NCBI GenBank assembly: GCA_963931865.1
Contig: OZ007510.1
Span: forward strand, 10,861,404-10,925,403
Length of the DNA: 64,000 nucleotides
DNA from: Axinella damicornis
Lineage: Eukaryota > Porifera > Demospongiae > Axinellida > Axinellidae
Reading direction: 5' to 3'
Program-made: the position numbers and the translations under genes
Notes under the pieces: generated by a model
Seen by the model: only the letters and a program-made list of their open reading frames with translations
What the model was told of the DNA's origin: nothing
Databases searched by the model: none
Part shown: in pieces, positions 32,464 to 43,259 of the stretch
Position numbering within the stretch: the first letter of the stretch is position 1
How the letters are laid out: each line of letters begins with the position of its first letter

Positions 32464-33065
32464 CCCTTTAAGCCCCATTGACGTCTATAGGCGTCATTTA
32501 GACCCTATGCACTTGTAGGGCTTCTCGCCAGTCCAAAAAGAGACCAAAAAGTCTTCAGAGGGCCTAGGGCCGACTTTAAGGCCCGAACTCAAAAATTTGG
32601 TCAGATTTCGGCGCGCCTCCCCCACTAAACGTACAAGCGGGGGGGTTTCGAAGGGGGGGCGGCAGCCCCCCCTTCGGGCTGTCGCGGGTGTTTTTTGATT
32701 TTAATGAGATTCATTGACCCGAGAATTTTTGATTCTAATGATATTCATAGACCCCACCCAGGGCCTCAAGAAAACCTGCAAATTGGTGGTGTAAGGTGTG
32801 CCATCAGTCAGATCTGGCCCAAGTTTAGGGAAATGCTGGGCGAAAATCCGGCTGACATCCACCTTTGACCTCCGATTGCTGGGCTTGTGGGGGGTCATGA
32901 ATATCATTAACGGTATTGCCAGAGGGGTCTCTCCATGTGTGCGGGCCCCACCAAGTTTGGCCGCTGAGGAGCGAATGCTGTGGGAGAGGAGTACCTACGA
33001 AAGTGGTGTGCGCTGAATGCATGAAAATGTGTTGTCTTGGTGGGAAGAATTCGGTGGTTAAAGGG
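32464..33065. mobile_element. 602-bp piggyBac-like MITE with TTAA duplication
   Basis: Begins CCCTTTAAGCC and ends with the complement of CCCTTTAACC, flanked by TTAA at 32460-32463 and 33066-33069. Unit 2 has the intact single TTAA at this site (GGGTTTAAATACTG near 40370), a natural empty site. The interior contains a G/C-rich inverted pair near 32650-32685. No transposase. Confidence 0.85.
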
Positions 33066-33100
33066 TTAAATACTGAATTTGTAGCAAGTTTTGGCGGGAA

Positions 33101-33420
33101 GTCGGGATGGCACACTCGGTAAGCACTTGCTTTGCAGCCTGGGGGTTGAGTGTTCGTCTCCCCAATAACCGAGTACGAGTCTGGGCCACTCCGTACACAC
33201 CGGTTCCTGACTTCCCTGCCTAGCAGCCGGAGTACGCCGGTTCCCATCTGACCACCGAAGCTAAAGAAAGGTGTTCTGGTTGAAAGCAGGTTAGCCTCCT
33301 GTGATTCCAGTCACCGACGCCTATCCAGCGCTCCTGAGGCTTACACTTCGGTGTCTGACCTGTCACGGAGGGGTAGGTGTGTTGCTAGGTTGTATTTTTT
33401 TCTTTTTTTTCCCCCTACTT
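33101..33420 (+). mobile_element. tRNA-derived SINE (tRNA-Ala-like head), intact copy
   Basis: The head resembles a tRNA. A box A-like stretch TGGCACACTCGG is followed by an anticodon-arm-like GCACTTGCTTTGCAGCC and a box B-like TGTTCGTCTCC. A conserved-looking body follows (CAGTCACCGACGCCTATCC, TTCGGTGTCTGACC), then a T-rich tail. The TTGC-TTTGCA arm is typical of tRNA-Ala(TGC)-derived SINEs. The same SINE at the paralogous site in unit 2 is split by the Ngaro element. Confidence 0.65.
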
Positions 33421-33735
33421 TTTTTCCTTTTGGTTGAGTGTTCATTCAGGGCTGCTATATATAGTATAAGTATAGCTTATTCCTTTTCTTTTTTTCCCCC
33501 CTTTCTTTTTTTTTGGTTCTTTTGGGTGTGTTCAATCGGGGCTGCTAGACTATATAGGCTTATTCTTTTTATTTTTTCCTTTTCTTTTTTCCCCCTTTTC
33601 TTTTTTTTCTTTTGGGTGTGTTCATTCAGGGCTGCTACAAGTAGACTATTATAATATTATAGGCTTATTTTTCCCCCCTTTCTTTTGGGTGTATTCATTC
33701 GGGGCTGCAACAAGTATATATAGGCTTATTCTCCC
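33395..33735. repeat. T-rich tandem repeat, about four units
   Basis: Units of about 75-100 bp combine a (T)n/(C)n tract with TTTTGGGTGTGTTCATTCAG and GGGCTGCTA...AGGCTTATT. The paralogous copy is at about 46740-47055. Poly-Phe frames here are artefacts. Confidence 0.8.
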
Positions 33736-34289
33736 TTCAGCTGAGTTTGCTGTTCCTCTATATACATTGCAATATTGTTTCCTTTCACATGACTTATAGT
33801 TATCAACACATGCTATCCCCGCCCCCACTGATAGACAGCTGTTCACACTAGATTTTCTATTCGGCTATAGCACGTTTACTCACACAATCATAACAATGTA
33901 GCCATGCACAGATCATGCTTTATATATATATATACGTTGCAAAGTCATAAAACCTAGCCGGCCCCTAGTAACAGTATTGTCTGGCCCATGGGGAATAAAC
34001 ACAGGACCTAATATTATCACTGCAGCCGTCATCGCCTGAAGTACATTCTGATAAGAGTTAGCATGCAACTAATAATTTCAGGGTGCAGGGGGGTCTTGTA
34101 CATGCAGTTCAGTTATTACTATGATGAAAAGACTAGCACCACCTCCACTTAAACCCAGTCCATATAGATATATATCGATCATTATGCAGAAGTATAGGCT
34201 GCGCTGAAAGCCCGGCCTTTCAGTTCTGAAAGTGGGTATATGTATTGCCTCATTAACTATGCACGCAAATTAATGATGTTGTGACCATC

Positions 34290-34363
34290 TAGCCTCGTTC
34301 CCAGGCTCCCCCTCTGTGCGTGCAGTGAAGAAAAATACGGGGAGGAGCCTGGGAACGAGGCTA
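34290..34363. mobile_element. 74-bp TAGCC-family MITE
   Basis: Ends TAGCCTCGTTCCCAGGCTCC and complement, with a perfect 9-bp duplication GTGACCATC (34281-34289, 34364-34372). The paralogous copy is at 47806-47889. Confidence 0.88.
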
Positions 34364-35016
34364 GTGACCATCCACCTGAACCACTTTTCATCATGCACCC
34401 AAAGTTATCACCATATATGGTTGACCACATTAATGTAGTGGAAGTCATGTGATATATGCATGATTGAAGTTTGTGGTGTCAGTTGCTGGATGATATGATC
34501 AGAGATCTCTTCGAATCTGCTATACTGCAAACGGTCAGGAGTTGATGACTACCCCTCAGCAGAACTGCCAGCCTGGGAGAGAGGCAGATCAGAGCGGTCA
34601 ATGTGGTTCACACCAACTCAGCATTCAATTGGTGCCTAATATGCTAGGTGTCTTGGGATAGGAGTGTGATACGAAGCTGGGATTTGCACCATTGTGAATG
34701 GAGCATTCCAATGATGTCCATTTTGCTGTCGGTTGAATTTTGACCCAAAATCACAAACATACATGGATTATACTTACAGTAGCTATAGCCTTTGGCCGAC
34801 TGTGATATTTGACTAATATGTGACCGAGATAAAAAGTCACTTTAATGTTAAGGACATCACTGGAAAGCTCTTTTTATGCTGACCACAATGGCACAATCCT
34901 CAAAAATGTGACCGAGATAAAAAGTCACTTTAAGGACATCATTGGAAAGCTCTTTTATGCTGACCACAATGGCACAATCCTCAGCTTCAAATCTCATTCA
35001 CATACCGAGTGCAACG

Positions 35017-35090
35017 CTCTATTGCAACGCTCTAGTGCAACGCTCTAGTGCAACGCTCTATTGCAACGCTCTATTGCAACGCTCTATCAA
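35017..35090. repeat. 13-bp tandem repeat, six copies
   Basis: Unit GCAACGCTCTATT/AGT repeated about six times. Unit 1 has a single copy (GCAACGTTCTCTTC near 27900), so the expansion is specific to unit 2. Confidence 0.85.
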
Positions 35091-35276
35091 GTCTATTCCC
35101 AGTGACCAATAATTATTGTGGTTCATTGGCCCATTGTTGGCAGTGCACTTCAGCTTTGCAAGCAGGGTGGACATAGGTTTGCACTTTTAGTGCTTTAAGA
35201 GTCCTTACAAGAGGGCTTTAAGCCACTTGGAACTGGTGGCATTGCTAATTGGTCGAGGGCAACCCTAAGGCCATTA

Positions 35277-35828
35277 CGATAAATCATGAAGCTGACAGTC
35301 TCAGCTCACGTTGCAGATATGCAACGCTAGGTCTTAAAGGGTTAATTAATTAAGACCTAGTGTTGCATACATTGTATCTGCAACGTGAGACTGTCAGCTT
35401 CATGATGTCACATCCAGCAATGTCCTTGGGAGATAGGTTCTGCGACAGCAGAAAGGGCGGGACAGGGGGAGGTGGGTGGGTGCACCTGAAAGGTGCAAAC
35501 AGCATGGTCGTGTCTGGGCTCCACTGGGAAGGCCATTTCTGCCGTTCTTGGCATAAATGGACTTAGAAAGTAGCTGTCTTGCCTTGTAGGCCCTCCATTT
35601 CTAGTGTTCATGGTCCGTTTTTAGCTACGGCAGGTCGGCATTTCTTGGGAGGCCTGATTGCAAGTTCGTTAATTGGTGGGTGTGGTTAATATCTGCTTAG
35701 TATAGCTGAAATTACCTGTGTGAGCAGTTTCGAGCCCAGCAATGCCAGGGAACAGAAATTAGGGTATGTTTAGGTGTTCTATAGACTGAAAATGACCTAG
35801 AGAAAGAAATTTGGGCCCTAAAGAGTTT
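35277..35828. mobile_element. Insertion of about 550 bp specific to unit 2, with hairpin head
   Basis: Unit 1 reads straight through at the homologous place (CATTGACACTGCCC near 28082). The insert begins with an inverted repeat of about 50-bp arms (around CATGAAGCTGACAGTCTCAG and its complement, 35287-35405). It continues with a block also found near 54930-55030 (AGCATGGTCGTGTCTGGGCT type). The family was not identified; no clear target duplication. Confidence 0.55.
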
Positions 35829-36103
35829 TGACACTGCCCAAGTGTTCCAAGGGGTAAAAGTGTGACTGGGGCGGGAGGGGTCTATCTTACTTAGACAATA
35901 CCCGATAGCTATGAATTCAATGGTGAACATTGTACATGTATAAGGGCCTCAACCTACCACCATGTGGAAGCCTGTCAACATCGCCTAATGAATTATTCAT
36001 GATTGGTCTTACCAGTTTCCAGTCCAGTATGTCCACCCACTCATCAGCTTCTGACTCACTGCTGGCAAACATGAAGAACGTGCGATAGGACGTGATCAGT
36101 CTG

Positions 36104-36365
36104 GGGAGGGAGGGAGGGAGGGAGCATGTGACAGGGGAGGGAGGGAGGGAGGGAGGGAGGGAGGGAGCATATGACAGGGGAGGGAGGGAGGGAGGGAGGG
36201 ATGGAGGGAGGGAGAGAGGGACGGAGGGAGGGAGGCAGGGAGCATGTGACAGGGGAGGGAGGGAGGGAGGGAGGGAGGGAGGAGAGGAGGGAGGGAGGAG
36301 GGAGGGGGGAGGGAGATAGGGAAGGAGAGAGGAAGGCAGAGAGGGGAGGGGAAGAGAAAAGGAAG
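36104..36365. repeat. (GGGA)n tract, unit 2, with GCATGTGACAG interruptions
   Basis: Paralogue of the 28724-28950 tract, but regularly interrupted by GAGCATGTGACAGGGGAGGG, which gives a higher-order repeat of about 60 bp. It again abuts the acceptor of exon F. Confidence 0.93.
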
Positions 36366-36706
36366 GATGGAGTGAGGAGGGGGCTTTATACTTAATTCCT
36401 GGAAGCATACCCTCCCCACTTCAGATTTCAAGCTTTAATTCGTGATTCCCCTATAAGTGAACATGCTTCCATTCCCCGAAACATAACCCTGGGATACAAT
36501 GACGTCTTAATCTTATTGTGCCATTGTGCCCCTGTCTCTCCCTAACTGATACATGTACATCCCACCCTAGTCACGTTCGCAGACCGTTTTTCCAGCGCGT
36601 TTATCGCTTACAGTTTTATTATTCTCAGAGGCTCGACCTCACCTCTGGCGTTGTAGTACTTCAGTTCATTACGATACAGAACAAACCATCTCCGTTTCAG
36701 TTCTAG

Positions 36707-36825
36707 GGAGGAGGAGGAGGAGGGGGAGAGGAGGCGGAGGAGGAGGGGGAGAAGGAGGAGGAGGAGGAGGAGGAGGGGAAGGGGGGAGGGGGAGGAGGAG
36801 GAGGAGGAAGAGGAGGAGGGAAGGA
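36707..36825. repeat. (GGA)n tract, unit 2
   Basis: Paralogue of 29337-29515, shorter and more interrupted, next to damaged exon E. Confidence 0.93.
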
Positions 36826-37696
36826 AGATTTTGTTCATATGCAGGACAGCCAATAAAAATGTGGAGAAGTGCTACCAAGTGAAAATACACACTGTTCAGG
36901 TGTTCATATATATATACTTGTGGCTAGGCCTTTAGGTCTGTTATGAGAGCAACTACCTTTCTATGGAAGCCCAGCTTGGTTAGGTAGCCTTCCTTGGAGT
37001 TGATCTGAAAGTGAAAATGAAAGCAGGAAATGCCAACTCATGTTCACAGTGTAATCAGAATAGTAGATTGAATCATGATAGTGTAATCAGCACCTCAACC
37101 TTGGAGAGTAAGCCTAGTCCCCAAGCCCTACCCAGCTTTTCGTCGCGTGCAGTACGGCAAAGCGGGGGAGGGCCTGGTATCATTCCTCAAGTGAGTCCCG
37201 CCAGAATGGTAGAAAGGTTTGATTGAATGTGGACGCACTGGGCCTCAGAAGAACTGAGGTAACAGGTAACTTACACGCATACATGCATCTAGCTAGCGGG
37301 GGGGGGGGGGGGGGCAACTGTCGTGTACTAAGCGTTGAACTTGTAGTTGGTTGAACAGTATGCAAAACTTCACTTTTCATTCTGAAAATGTTTGCCATTT
37401 GTCGATTACATCATGCTCACGTGAGGAAAAATACCTGGCCCTCTCTAACTTTTCCACACTGCAAGTGATGAAAGCTGCTGGGAACGGTTACTGTGCAGCC
37501 CAGTTCCGCATCTACAGGCAGTGCTAATAGGTCACATGACATGCAAAAGTGATACGAAGTACTGACAGATCCGGTGCAGAGTTTCCCGTCCTCTGCATAC
37601 TTGGAGTGCTGTCCTGATGTACGATAGTCTTGTCATAGATCGCCGGCTCTGAGATACTACGGGGATACTGGTGGCTGAGTTGGACCAGCATACCTG

Positions 37697-37834
37697 TAGG
37701 AGGGAGGGAGGGAGGGAGGGAGGGAGGGAGGGAGGGAGGGAGGGAGGGAGGGAGGGAGGGAGGGAGGGAGGGAGGGAGGGAGGGAGGGAGGGAGGGAGAG
37801 AGGGAGGGAGGGAGGGAGGGAGGGAGGGAGGGAG

Positions 37835-37868
<34 letters not shown>

Positions 37869-37905
37869 GGGAGGGGGGAGGGAGGGATGGAAGGGAGGGA
37901 GGCAG
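37697..37905. repeat. (GGGA)n plus poly-G tract, unit 2
   Basis: Paralogue of 30346-30490, directly upstream (gene strand) of the acceptor of exon C. About 37 GGGA units and about 30 G. Confidence 0.95.
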
Positions 37906-38090
37906 CTACATGTATGGTTGATGTAGTGCCATGTTTGCAATGAGTTCCCATACCCGAGTCTCCACTGATGATTGGCTGGTTGTCAAAGTGTTCCATGAGA
38001 GTATCAGCATCCGGAAACTTCCCAAGACCAAAACAGAAGTGGCGTCCATCCCAGATGACACGATAGTGCTTCACAGAGTTCTTACATCTG

Positions 38091-38570
38091 TAGGTAGGAG
38101 GGAAGGAGAGGTGGGAGGGAGAGGTGGGGGAAGGTGGGAGGGAGAGGTGGGGGAAGGTGGAGGGAGAAGGGGTAGGAAGGGGAGAGGAGGGCAGGAGGGG
38201 GGACAGGAGGGCAGGAGGGGGGACAAGAGGAGGAGGCAGCAGAGAGAGAATGGGGGAGGAGATAGAAGGGAGAGGGAGAGGAGGATAAGATGGGAGTCAA
38301 ACTAAGAGACCGTTGGGGTATACAGATGGGGTACCTCAAAGTGCAGTGAGTCAGCTGATCACATGAACTACACACCTCACAGTGTCAGGAGGTCAGCTGA
38401 TCACATGACCTACCTCACTGAGAATGTCAGGGGGTCAGCTGATCACATGACCTACCTCACTGAGAATGTCAGGGGGTCAGCTGATCACATGACCTACCTC
38501 ACTGAGAATGTCAGGGGGTCAGCTGATCACATGGCACACCTCACAGAGAATGTCAGGGGGTTGCGTTGGT
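38091..38570. repeat. Purine-rich array and about 50-bp tandem repeat, unit 2
   Basis: The purine array (38091-38285) abuts the acceptor of exon B. It is followed by about five tandem units containing GTCAGCTGATCACATGACCT and ACTGAGAATGTCAGGGG. There are more units than in unit 1. Confidence 0.88.
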
Positions 38571-38730
38571 TAAGCTGACTGTCACATGACTGATCACATG
38601 ACTTACCTCACAGAGAGTGTCCAGTGAGTCAGTGTTGGTCAAGCTATCTCGCAGGAGGTAGGTTCCATCAGAGATCTCTCTGGACATGAGCATGCTCTCT
38701 GCGATGTGTCGCGATATGCCAGGATGGTAC

Positions 38731-38733
<3 letters not shown>

Positions 38734-38767
<34 letters not shown>

Positions 38768-38965
38768 ATGTGTGTGGGGGGGTGTGTGTGGGTGTGTGTG
38801 GGTGTGTGTGGGTGTACGTGTGTGTGTGTGTGTAGATGATAGGTAGAACATTGTGTGTTTGTGAGATGCACGTTAGGGTACATGTATGACGAATGTGTGT
38901 GTGTGTGTGGGTGTGTGTGTGTGTGTGTGTAGGTGTGTGTTGGTGTGTGTGTGTGTGTGTGTGCC
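38734..38965. repeat. (GT)n arrays, unit 2
   Basis: Paralogue of 31258-31475 with different lengths. It abuts the acceptor of exon A. Confidence 0.93.
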
Positions 38966-39325
38966 TATGTGCAGATGGTGAGCTCCCGTTTCGCGTGTAC
39001 AATGCGAACACTCTGGCCTCCAGACCTCGACAGATAAAACAAACAAGGGCTTAGAGATTCTTGATTGTCCGCCATCTGTCTACCAGACGTCACTGCACGT
39101 GACCATGCAGATCTCCCAGGCCTTCAAATTTCCCCTCTGTATCTGCATACTGCAAGACTGGAGGTGGGAACTGCAGAGGAACGAGGCTACGTGCACAAAA
39201 ACAAACAATATGACAACAGGCAGGAGTGGAATGTCTCTTTGCCATGTGTCTCATTGTTTTATGCAAGCTGAGTGCGTCAGGAATACTGAGTTTTACAGAG
39301 GTATGCAAGCTGAGTGCATCAAGAA

Positions 39326-39728
39326 TAGGCCTGAGCTAATTATGCGCGCATAATTTGCAGAATAATAGGGGCTTGCCCGAATTGCACATTATTCGCGAAT
39401 AATCGGGCCAGAAAATAATTATTAGTGGGCGTGTAGTTTCAGCCATGGCTGCCTTGTGTGAGTCTGATGCGGAGTGCTGTGGCAACCTTTCGTTGCTTTC
39501 GAGCTCCGAAACAGGAACAGAGGCTACAGAGCACGAGTCTACCTCCTCCTGTGTGTCTCTGCTAGACCGCTTACGGAGCCCCAAGCCATCTGAGTTGGCT
39601 CGTAAATGAAAAGTCGATCACAATGTCTTTTGAATAACAGGTTGTTGATGTAGAATAATGGGCTTAGTTGTCAAGAATATTCAAATAAAATAATGGAGGA
39701 AATTTTGTGAATAATTAGCTCAGGCCTA
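39326..39728 (+). mobile_element. 403-bp hAT deletion derivative, unit 2 only
   Basis: Ends TAGGCCTGAGCTAATTAT and complement. The first seven bases are shared with the complete hAT element at 13381 (TAGGCCTG). It interrupts a tandem AAGAATACTGAGTTTTACAG repeat that is intact in unit 1 (about 31800-31905). No clean 8-bp duplication is visible, perhaps because the target is itself repetitive. It encodes a residual N-terminal transposase piece (39445-39609). Confidence 0.78.
39445..39609 (+). pseudogene. Residual hAT transposase N terminus (54 codons)
   Basis: An ATG-initiated frame of 54 codons with a Ser/Thr/Glu-rich start ends LDRLRSPKPSELARK then stop. The hAT transposase in this window has the equivalent [17 protein letters not shown] in its N-terminal part. 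The shared L-x-P-x-P-S-x-LARK pattern and Ser/Glu-rich lead indicate the remnant of a related but distinct hAT family. Confidence 0.6.
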
Positions 39729-39909
39729 ATCGTTTTACAGAGGTATGCAAGCTGAGTGCATCAAGAATACTGAGTTTTACACCACTGAGGTAAACCTTTG
39801 ATGGTGCCAGTGTGAAGTGTCAGCTCGTCAAGATCCATGCTCCATGCAACAGTGTACGTAGCTACAAAGTCCCCAGTGCTGGTGAGGGATAGGACTTCAA
39901 GGGGTGGTG

Positions 39910-39955
39910 TAGCCTCGGTCCCAGGCTCTCTCCTCAGAGCCTGGGAACGAGGCTA
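39910..39955. mobile_element. 46-bp TAGCC-family MITE, unit 2 copy
   Basis: Paralogue of 32029-32074, with the 9-bp flank GGGGTGGTG at 39901-39909 and again from 39956. Confidence 0.82.
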
Positions 39956-40407
39956 GGGGTGGTGGTGGTGGTGGTGATGGTGGGAGGGAAGGAAATGACC
40001 CCCACACCTTCTAGCTATGTTATGACCACAGTGACTACTGGGCATCCACCACATTAATGTCTAAACCTCAAGTAGTGGGTAGAATACCTCCAAAAGCTTA
40101 CTATGCTATGCATGACTTCAAAATAATCTAAGTCACTAGACTCGACTCTGTCTAGTGTATTTGCAACAGTTGAATGGAAAAAGCATTCAGTCCTACACGT
40201 AATGGCGGAATACTGACCTCACCCTCATTCCAAAGCTTCAGAAGGAGCATGCCAATTTCACAGAATAGCCTGTCGCCTTTTCACTACAGCAAGTCCGCTA
40301 CCACAGTACCAGTCTCGCAACCCGTTTAACGTGACCTTTGAACCGCGGAGGCGCGCGCAACCGGAAGCGGGTTTAAATACTGAATTTGTAGCAAGTTTTG
40401 GCGGGAA

Positions 40408-40604
40408 GTCGGGATGGCACACTCACTAAGCACTTGCTTTGCAGCCTGGGGGTTGAGTGTTCGTCTCCCCAATAACCGAGTACGAGTCTGGGCCACTCCG
40501 TACACACCGGTTCCTGACTTCCCCGCCTAGCAGCCGGAGTACGCCGGTTCCCATCTGACCACCGAAGCTAAAGAAAGGTGTTCTGGTTGAAAGCAGGTTA
40601 GCCT
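40408..40604 (+). mobile_element. SINE, 5' part (split by Ngaro element)
   Basis: Paralogue of the intact SINE at 33101. The sequence runs through GAAAGCAGGTTAGCCT and stops where the Ngaro element starts. The other half resumes at 46644 with CCTGTGATTCCAG. Confidence 0.7.
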
Positions 40605-40841
40605 ATGTATTTTTCTGTCGTTTGAGAGTAGCGAATTAGAAAGAAAATACGCTCTCATCGTTGCATGGTATACGCATGCGCATATGTTGCAGCTGGCTGT
40701 GAGCAGGTGTGGATGGCGGGTTATTTAAAGGGGGTAAGCATATGTGTTTGTCATTCTCTCGGCAATTCCAGCCGTGCAAAGCTGTCTTGTTTCGTGAGAT
40801 CCATTTCCGAAGTTCGGCTACCATTCGTCAGGCTATCGTTC

Positions 40842-41545
40842 ATGGCTAACGGCGGCGACAGCAGTAGCGTCACTTCGTCGCAGTTTGACCAGCTCATGGC
40901 GGCCATCAGCGGCCTGAAGGATGTCACAGAAGCTGCCATAGATCAGAAAATGGCGCAGCTAAAGCGGGAGCTGGTGGAAGAGCATGGCGAGCTCGATCGT
41001 TTGGCGAAGAAGCTGCGGGTCGACGCCCAGCCTGTATTTCCGCAAGAACGGAAGCGATAAACAATTCAAGTTTAACTGTCGTGTGGAGGATAAGGTCAAG
41101 GAAGCGCAGTCGGCTCTGGAAAAGACAACCCCGGCAGTGGAAAAGGCGACAACGGCTCTAAGGGAAGGTGAGAAGCTCATTGCCGAAAGGCAAAGGTTTC
41201 ATGAGTATAGTGTAGCGCATAGGTCCGGCGGACCACGGTTGGGTTGATAATATTATAGCTAGCGACGATGAGAAGCGCCTTTTCAAGGCGGAGCAGAGGG
41301 CTGCCAGAAAGATAAAAGGCCAATTCTAATACCAAGATGGGGAAGCCGGGGATACGGTTCCCCAGTATAGAAAGCCTGCTGCTGTTGGGCAGCAACCAGC
41401 CTCGGTTACCCCTCAAGCTCAGCTACATGTAGGCTGGTGCTGTTCTGACTTCTGCGAACAGACCTACAGTTTCCCACCCTGTTGGGCCTTGCTTTCAGTG
41501 TGGATAGGAGGGGCATTTTCGTAGGTTCTGTCCACTGCCCCAGTG
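40842..41545 (+). pseudogene. Ngaro gag-like ORF with zinc knuckle, degraded
   Basis: An ATG at 40842 (MANGGDSSSVTSSQFDQLM) opens a coiled-coil-like stretch (AAIDQKMAQLKRELVEEHGE). A frame change near 41040 leads to a Lys/Glu-rich helix (VEDKVKEAQSALEKTTPAVE). Further on, a CCHC-type knuckle (CFQCG, stop codon, then GHFRRFCPL) lies near 41480-41545. At least two frame breaks and one stop. Role by analogy: RNA-binding structural protein. Confidence 0.65.
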
Positions 41546-41844
41546 CTCTGGTTCCATTGGCTCCAAGTGAACTGTGTATTCATAGTATAGGGTTGTCAAT
41601 GTCTGGGTAGTATCCTGTTCATGCATTGTGAGTTTGTGCAGGTGCATCTATTGTGTAGGGCTTCATTTTGAGCTGGATGTTTCCAAGTTTGCTGCAGGCA
41701 TTGTTACCGAAGGGTATCGTTTGCCATTCAATGCTACTGAAGGGTATCGTTTGCATTCTGTGCTACAACAATCCTTCAGCTGTACATAATGCTCCTTATG
41801 TTTGCCCAGCTGTTTGTAGCGCATTGCAAGTGGTTTCCAATTCC

Positions 41845-43090
41845 AAAGGCAATTAGTTGTTGATCTTCGTCATGTCAACCAGTTTCTCTGGAAGGTAAAG
41901 TCAAAATATGATGGTCTAGATCTTGTACCACAGCTGTTTAAACGTGGGGAGTACTTTTTCACATTTGACCTGGGTTTTTTCATGGTCATCGGGCTCTTCA
42001 ATTTGCTCAAGTCACAGATTGACCCAGTGCAGTTAGGGGTATGGCTTGCTTTATTATTGATCCTCATTGGAGGATCTTTTGCTGTGCCTAGTTGTAAGAT
42101 CGTTAAGCTCCACAATGCTATTCGTAGTATTCCACAATTGGGTAGCTGTCTTGTTAGAGCTGTTGCTAGTGTGGTTGGTCAGATCATTGTCATGGGCCGT
42201 GCAATAGGCCCGGTGGCCAGGCTCCACACTCGAGCACTTTACCGAGTCATTGAGGAGCGTTGGTCTAGGTCAGGTCTGGTTTTGCTGTCTGAAGAGGCTC
42301 GTGAGTAGCTTCAGTTTTGGCACCAGAACATGCATTCCCTCAATGCAATTATTGGTCAGCCCATTTGGTTTTTCACAGGAGATACTCGCGTGTTTTTTTC
42401 TGATGCCAGTGCTACTGGTTATGGTGGCTAGCTAGCTATGTGGTTGAGTTAGGCCGTGAGGTTGCCCATGACCAGTGGTCGCTTGTGGAATCTAAGCAGA
42501 GCTCCACTTGGAGAGAGCTGAAAGCTGTGGATCAAGTGCTTCGATCCTTTTCTGGAAAGTTTAGCAGGCCATAGAGTCAAATGGTTCACTAACATCCAGA
42601 ATGTAGTCAGGGTTGTTCAGTCAGGTAGTTGTAGACAGCATCTACAGGATGGAGCAATGAGCATTTTTGAAGTATGCCTTGCACATAATATCAGACTGGA
42701 TGTTGCATGGATCCCTAGAACCTTTAATGACAGGGCCGATTTCTTGAGCCGCATTGTTGACTACGATGACTGGCAGTTGTGCCCATTTGTGTTTTGCCAG
42801 CTATGTGGGGTCCTCACACGATTGATCGATTTGCCTTGTTTTATAACACTCAGCTTGAACGCTTTGATAGCCGGTTCTGGGATCCTCACTGTGAAGCTGT
42901 TGATAGCTATATAGCTACATTTACCAGATCCTGGTCTGGAGAGGTCTACTGGTGGGTTTCTCCACAGTCTCTAGTCTGCCGTATGTGCCTACATGCTGAG
43001 CTATGTGGTGCAAGAGGTACCTTGGTTGTCACAGCATGGAAGTCAGCACCACACTGGCCGTTGATTTGCCCCGATGGCTGCCGCTTAACA
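41845..43090 (+). pseudogene. Ngaro reverse transcriptase / RNase H, degraded
   Basis: RT-like start near 41850 (LVVDLRHVNQFLW, then FFTFDLG). RNase H-like motifs follow: FFSDASATGYGG near 42390, a WRELKAVDQVL stretch near 42510, and IPRTFNDRADFLSRIVDYDD near 42710-42770. Then FDSRFWDPHCEAVDSY near 42860-42910 and GTLVVTAW near 43015. These blocks are typical of DIRS/Ngaro pol. The RT palm between 41960 and 42330 is largely missing or scrambled, and several stops and frame changes exist. Confidence 0.7.
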
Positions 43091-43259
43091 CCCTATGTTC
43101 AGTGTTGATGTTTGGTCGCAGTGGCTCTAATATTGCCACAGTGTTATGCAGCCTGGTTCTTCAATATTGTGCCTCCATACATGTGGACTTTTCTGTTGAA
43201 CCTAGAACAGTCAAAACGATTTTGTGTGTCTGGTGTGTGTGTGTATAATGTTGTTGTCT

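Larger units (their letters stand above)
27480..34490. repeat. Tandem segmental duplication, unit 1
   Basis: Starts near GATATGATCAGAGACCTCTT and ends where the same start recurs at about 34491. It carries DAPP1-like copy 1, simple repeats, a TAGCC MITE at 28185, a piggyBac-like element at 32464 and an intact SINE at 33101. Unit 2 (34491-48030) repeats this order. After removal of element insertions both units are about 7 kb. Confidence 0.9.
36013..38733 (-). pseudogene. DAPP1-like SH2-PH adaptor, copy 2 (multiple lesions)
   Basis: Exons paralogous to copy 1: A 38607-38733, B 37954-38087, C 37563-37693, D 36957-37004 (here with the canonical KEGYLTK), E from about 36707 down to 36615 (partial), F 36013-36100. 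Exon A lacks the 5-base insertion of copy 1 and reads YLLRDSLTNTDSL. However, it has one extra base before the SH2 strand, giving DTLCE where copy 1 keeps LTLSV. Exon E has lost one base at its start (AACTGAAACGG versus AACTGGAAACGG), creating an immediate stop. Its 3' part, including the donor seen in copy 1, is replaced after ATAATAAAACTG by unrelated sequence. So the PH domain cannot be made in the normal frame. Exons B, C, D and F are open. A candidate upstream exon starting MADNQESLSPC lies near 39080. Confidence 0.82.

Noticed and set aside
33101..33175. Functional tRNA-Ala gene
   Set aside because: Box A and box B-like motifs exist but acceptor-stem pairing and a normal T arm are not evident, and it is fused to a repeated body; a SINE head fits better.
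33301..33654. Phe-rich hydrophobic frame resembling a membrane protein
   Set aside because: It is the T-rich tail repeat of a SINE-like sequence, duplicated at 46774-47001 with different frame breaks.
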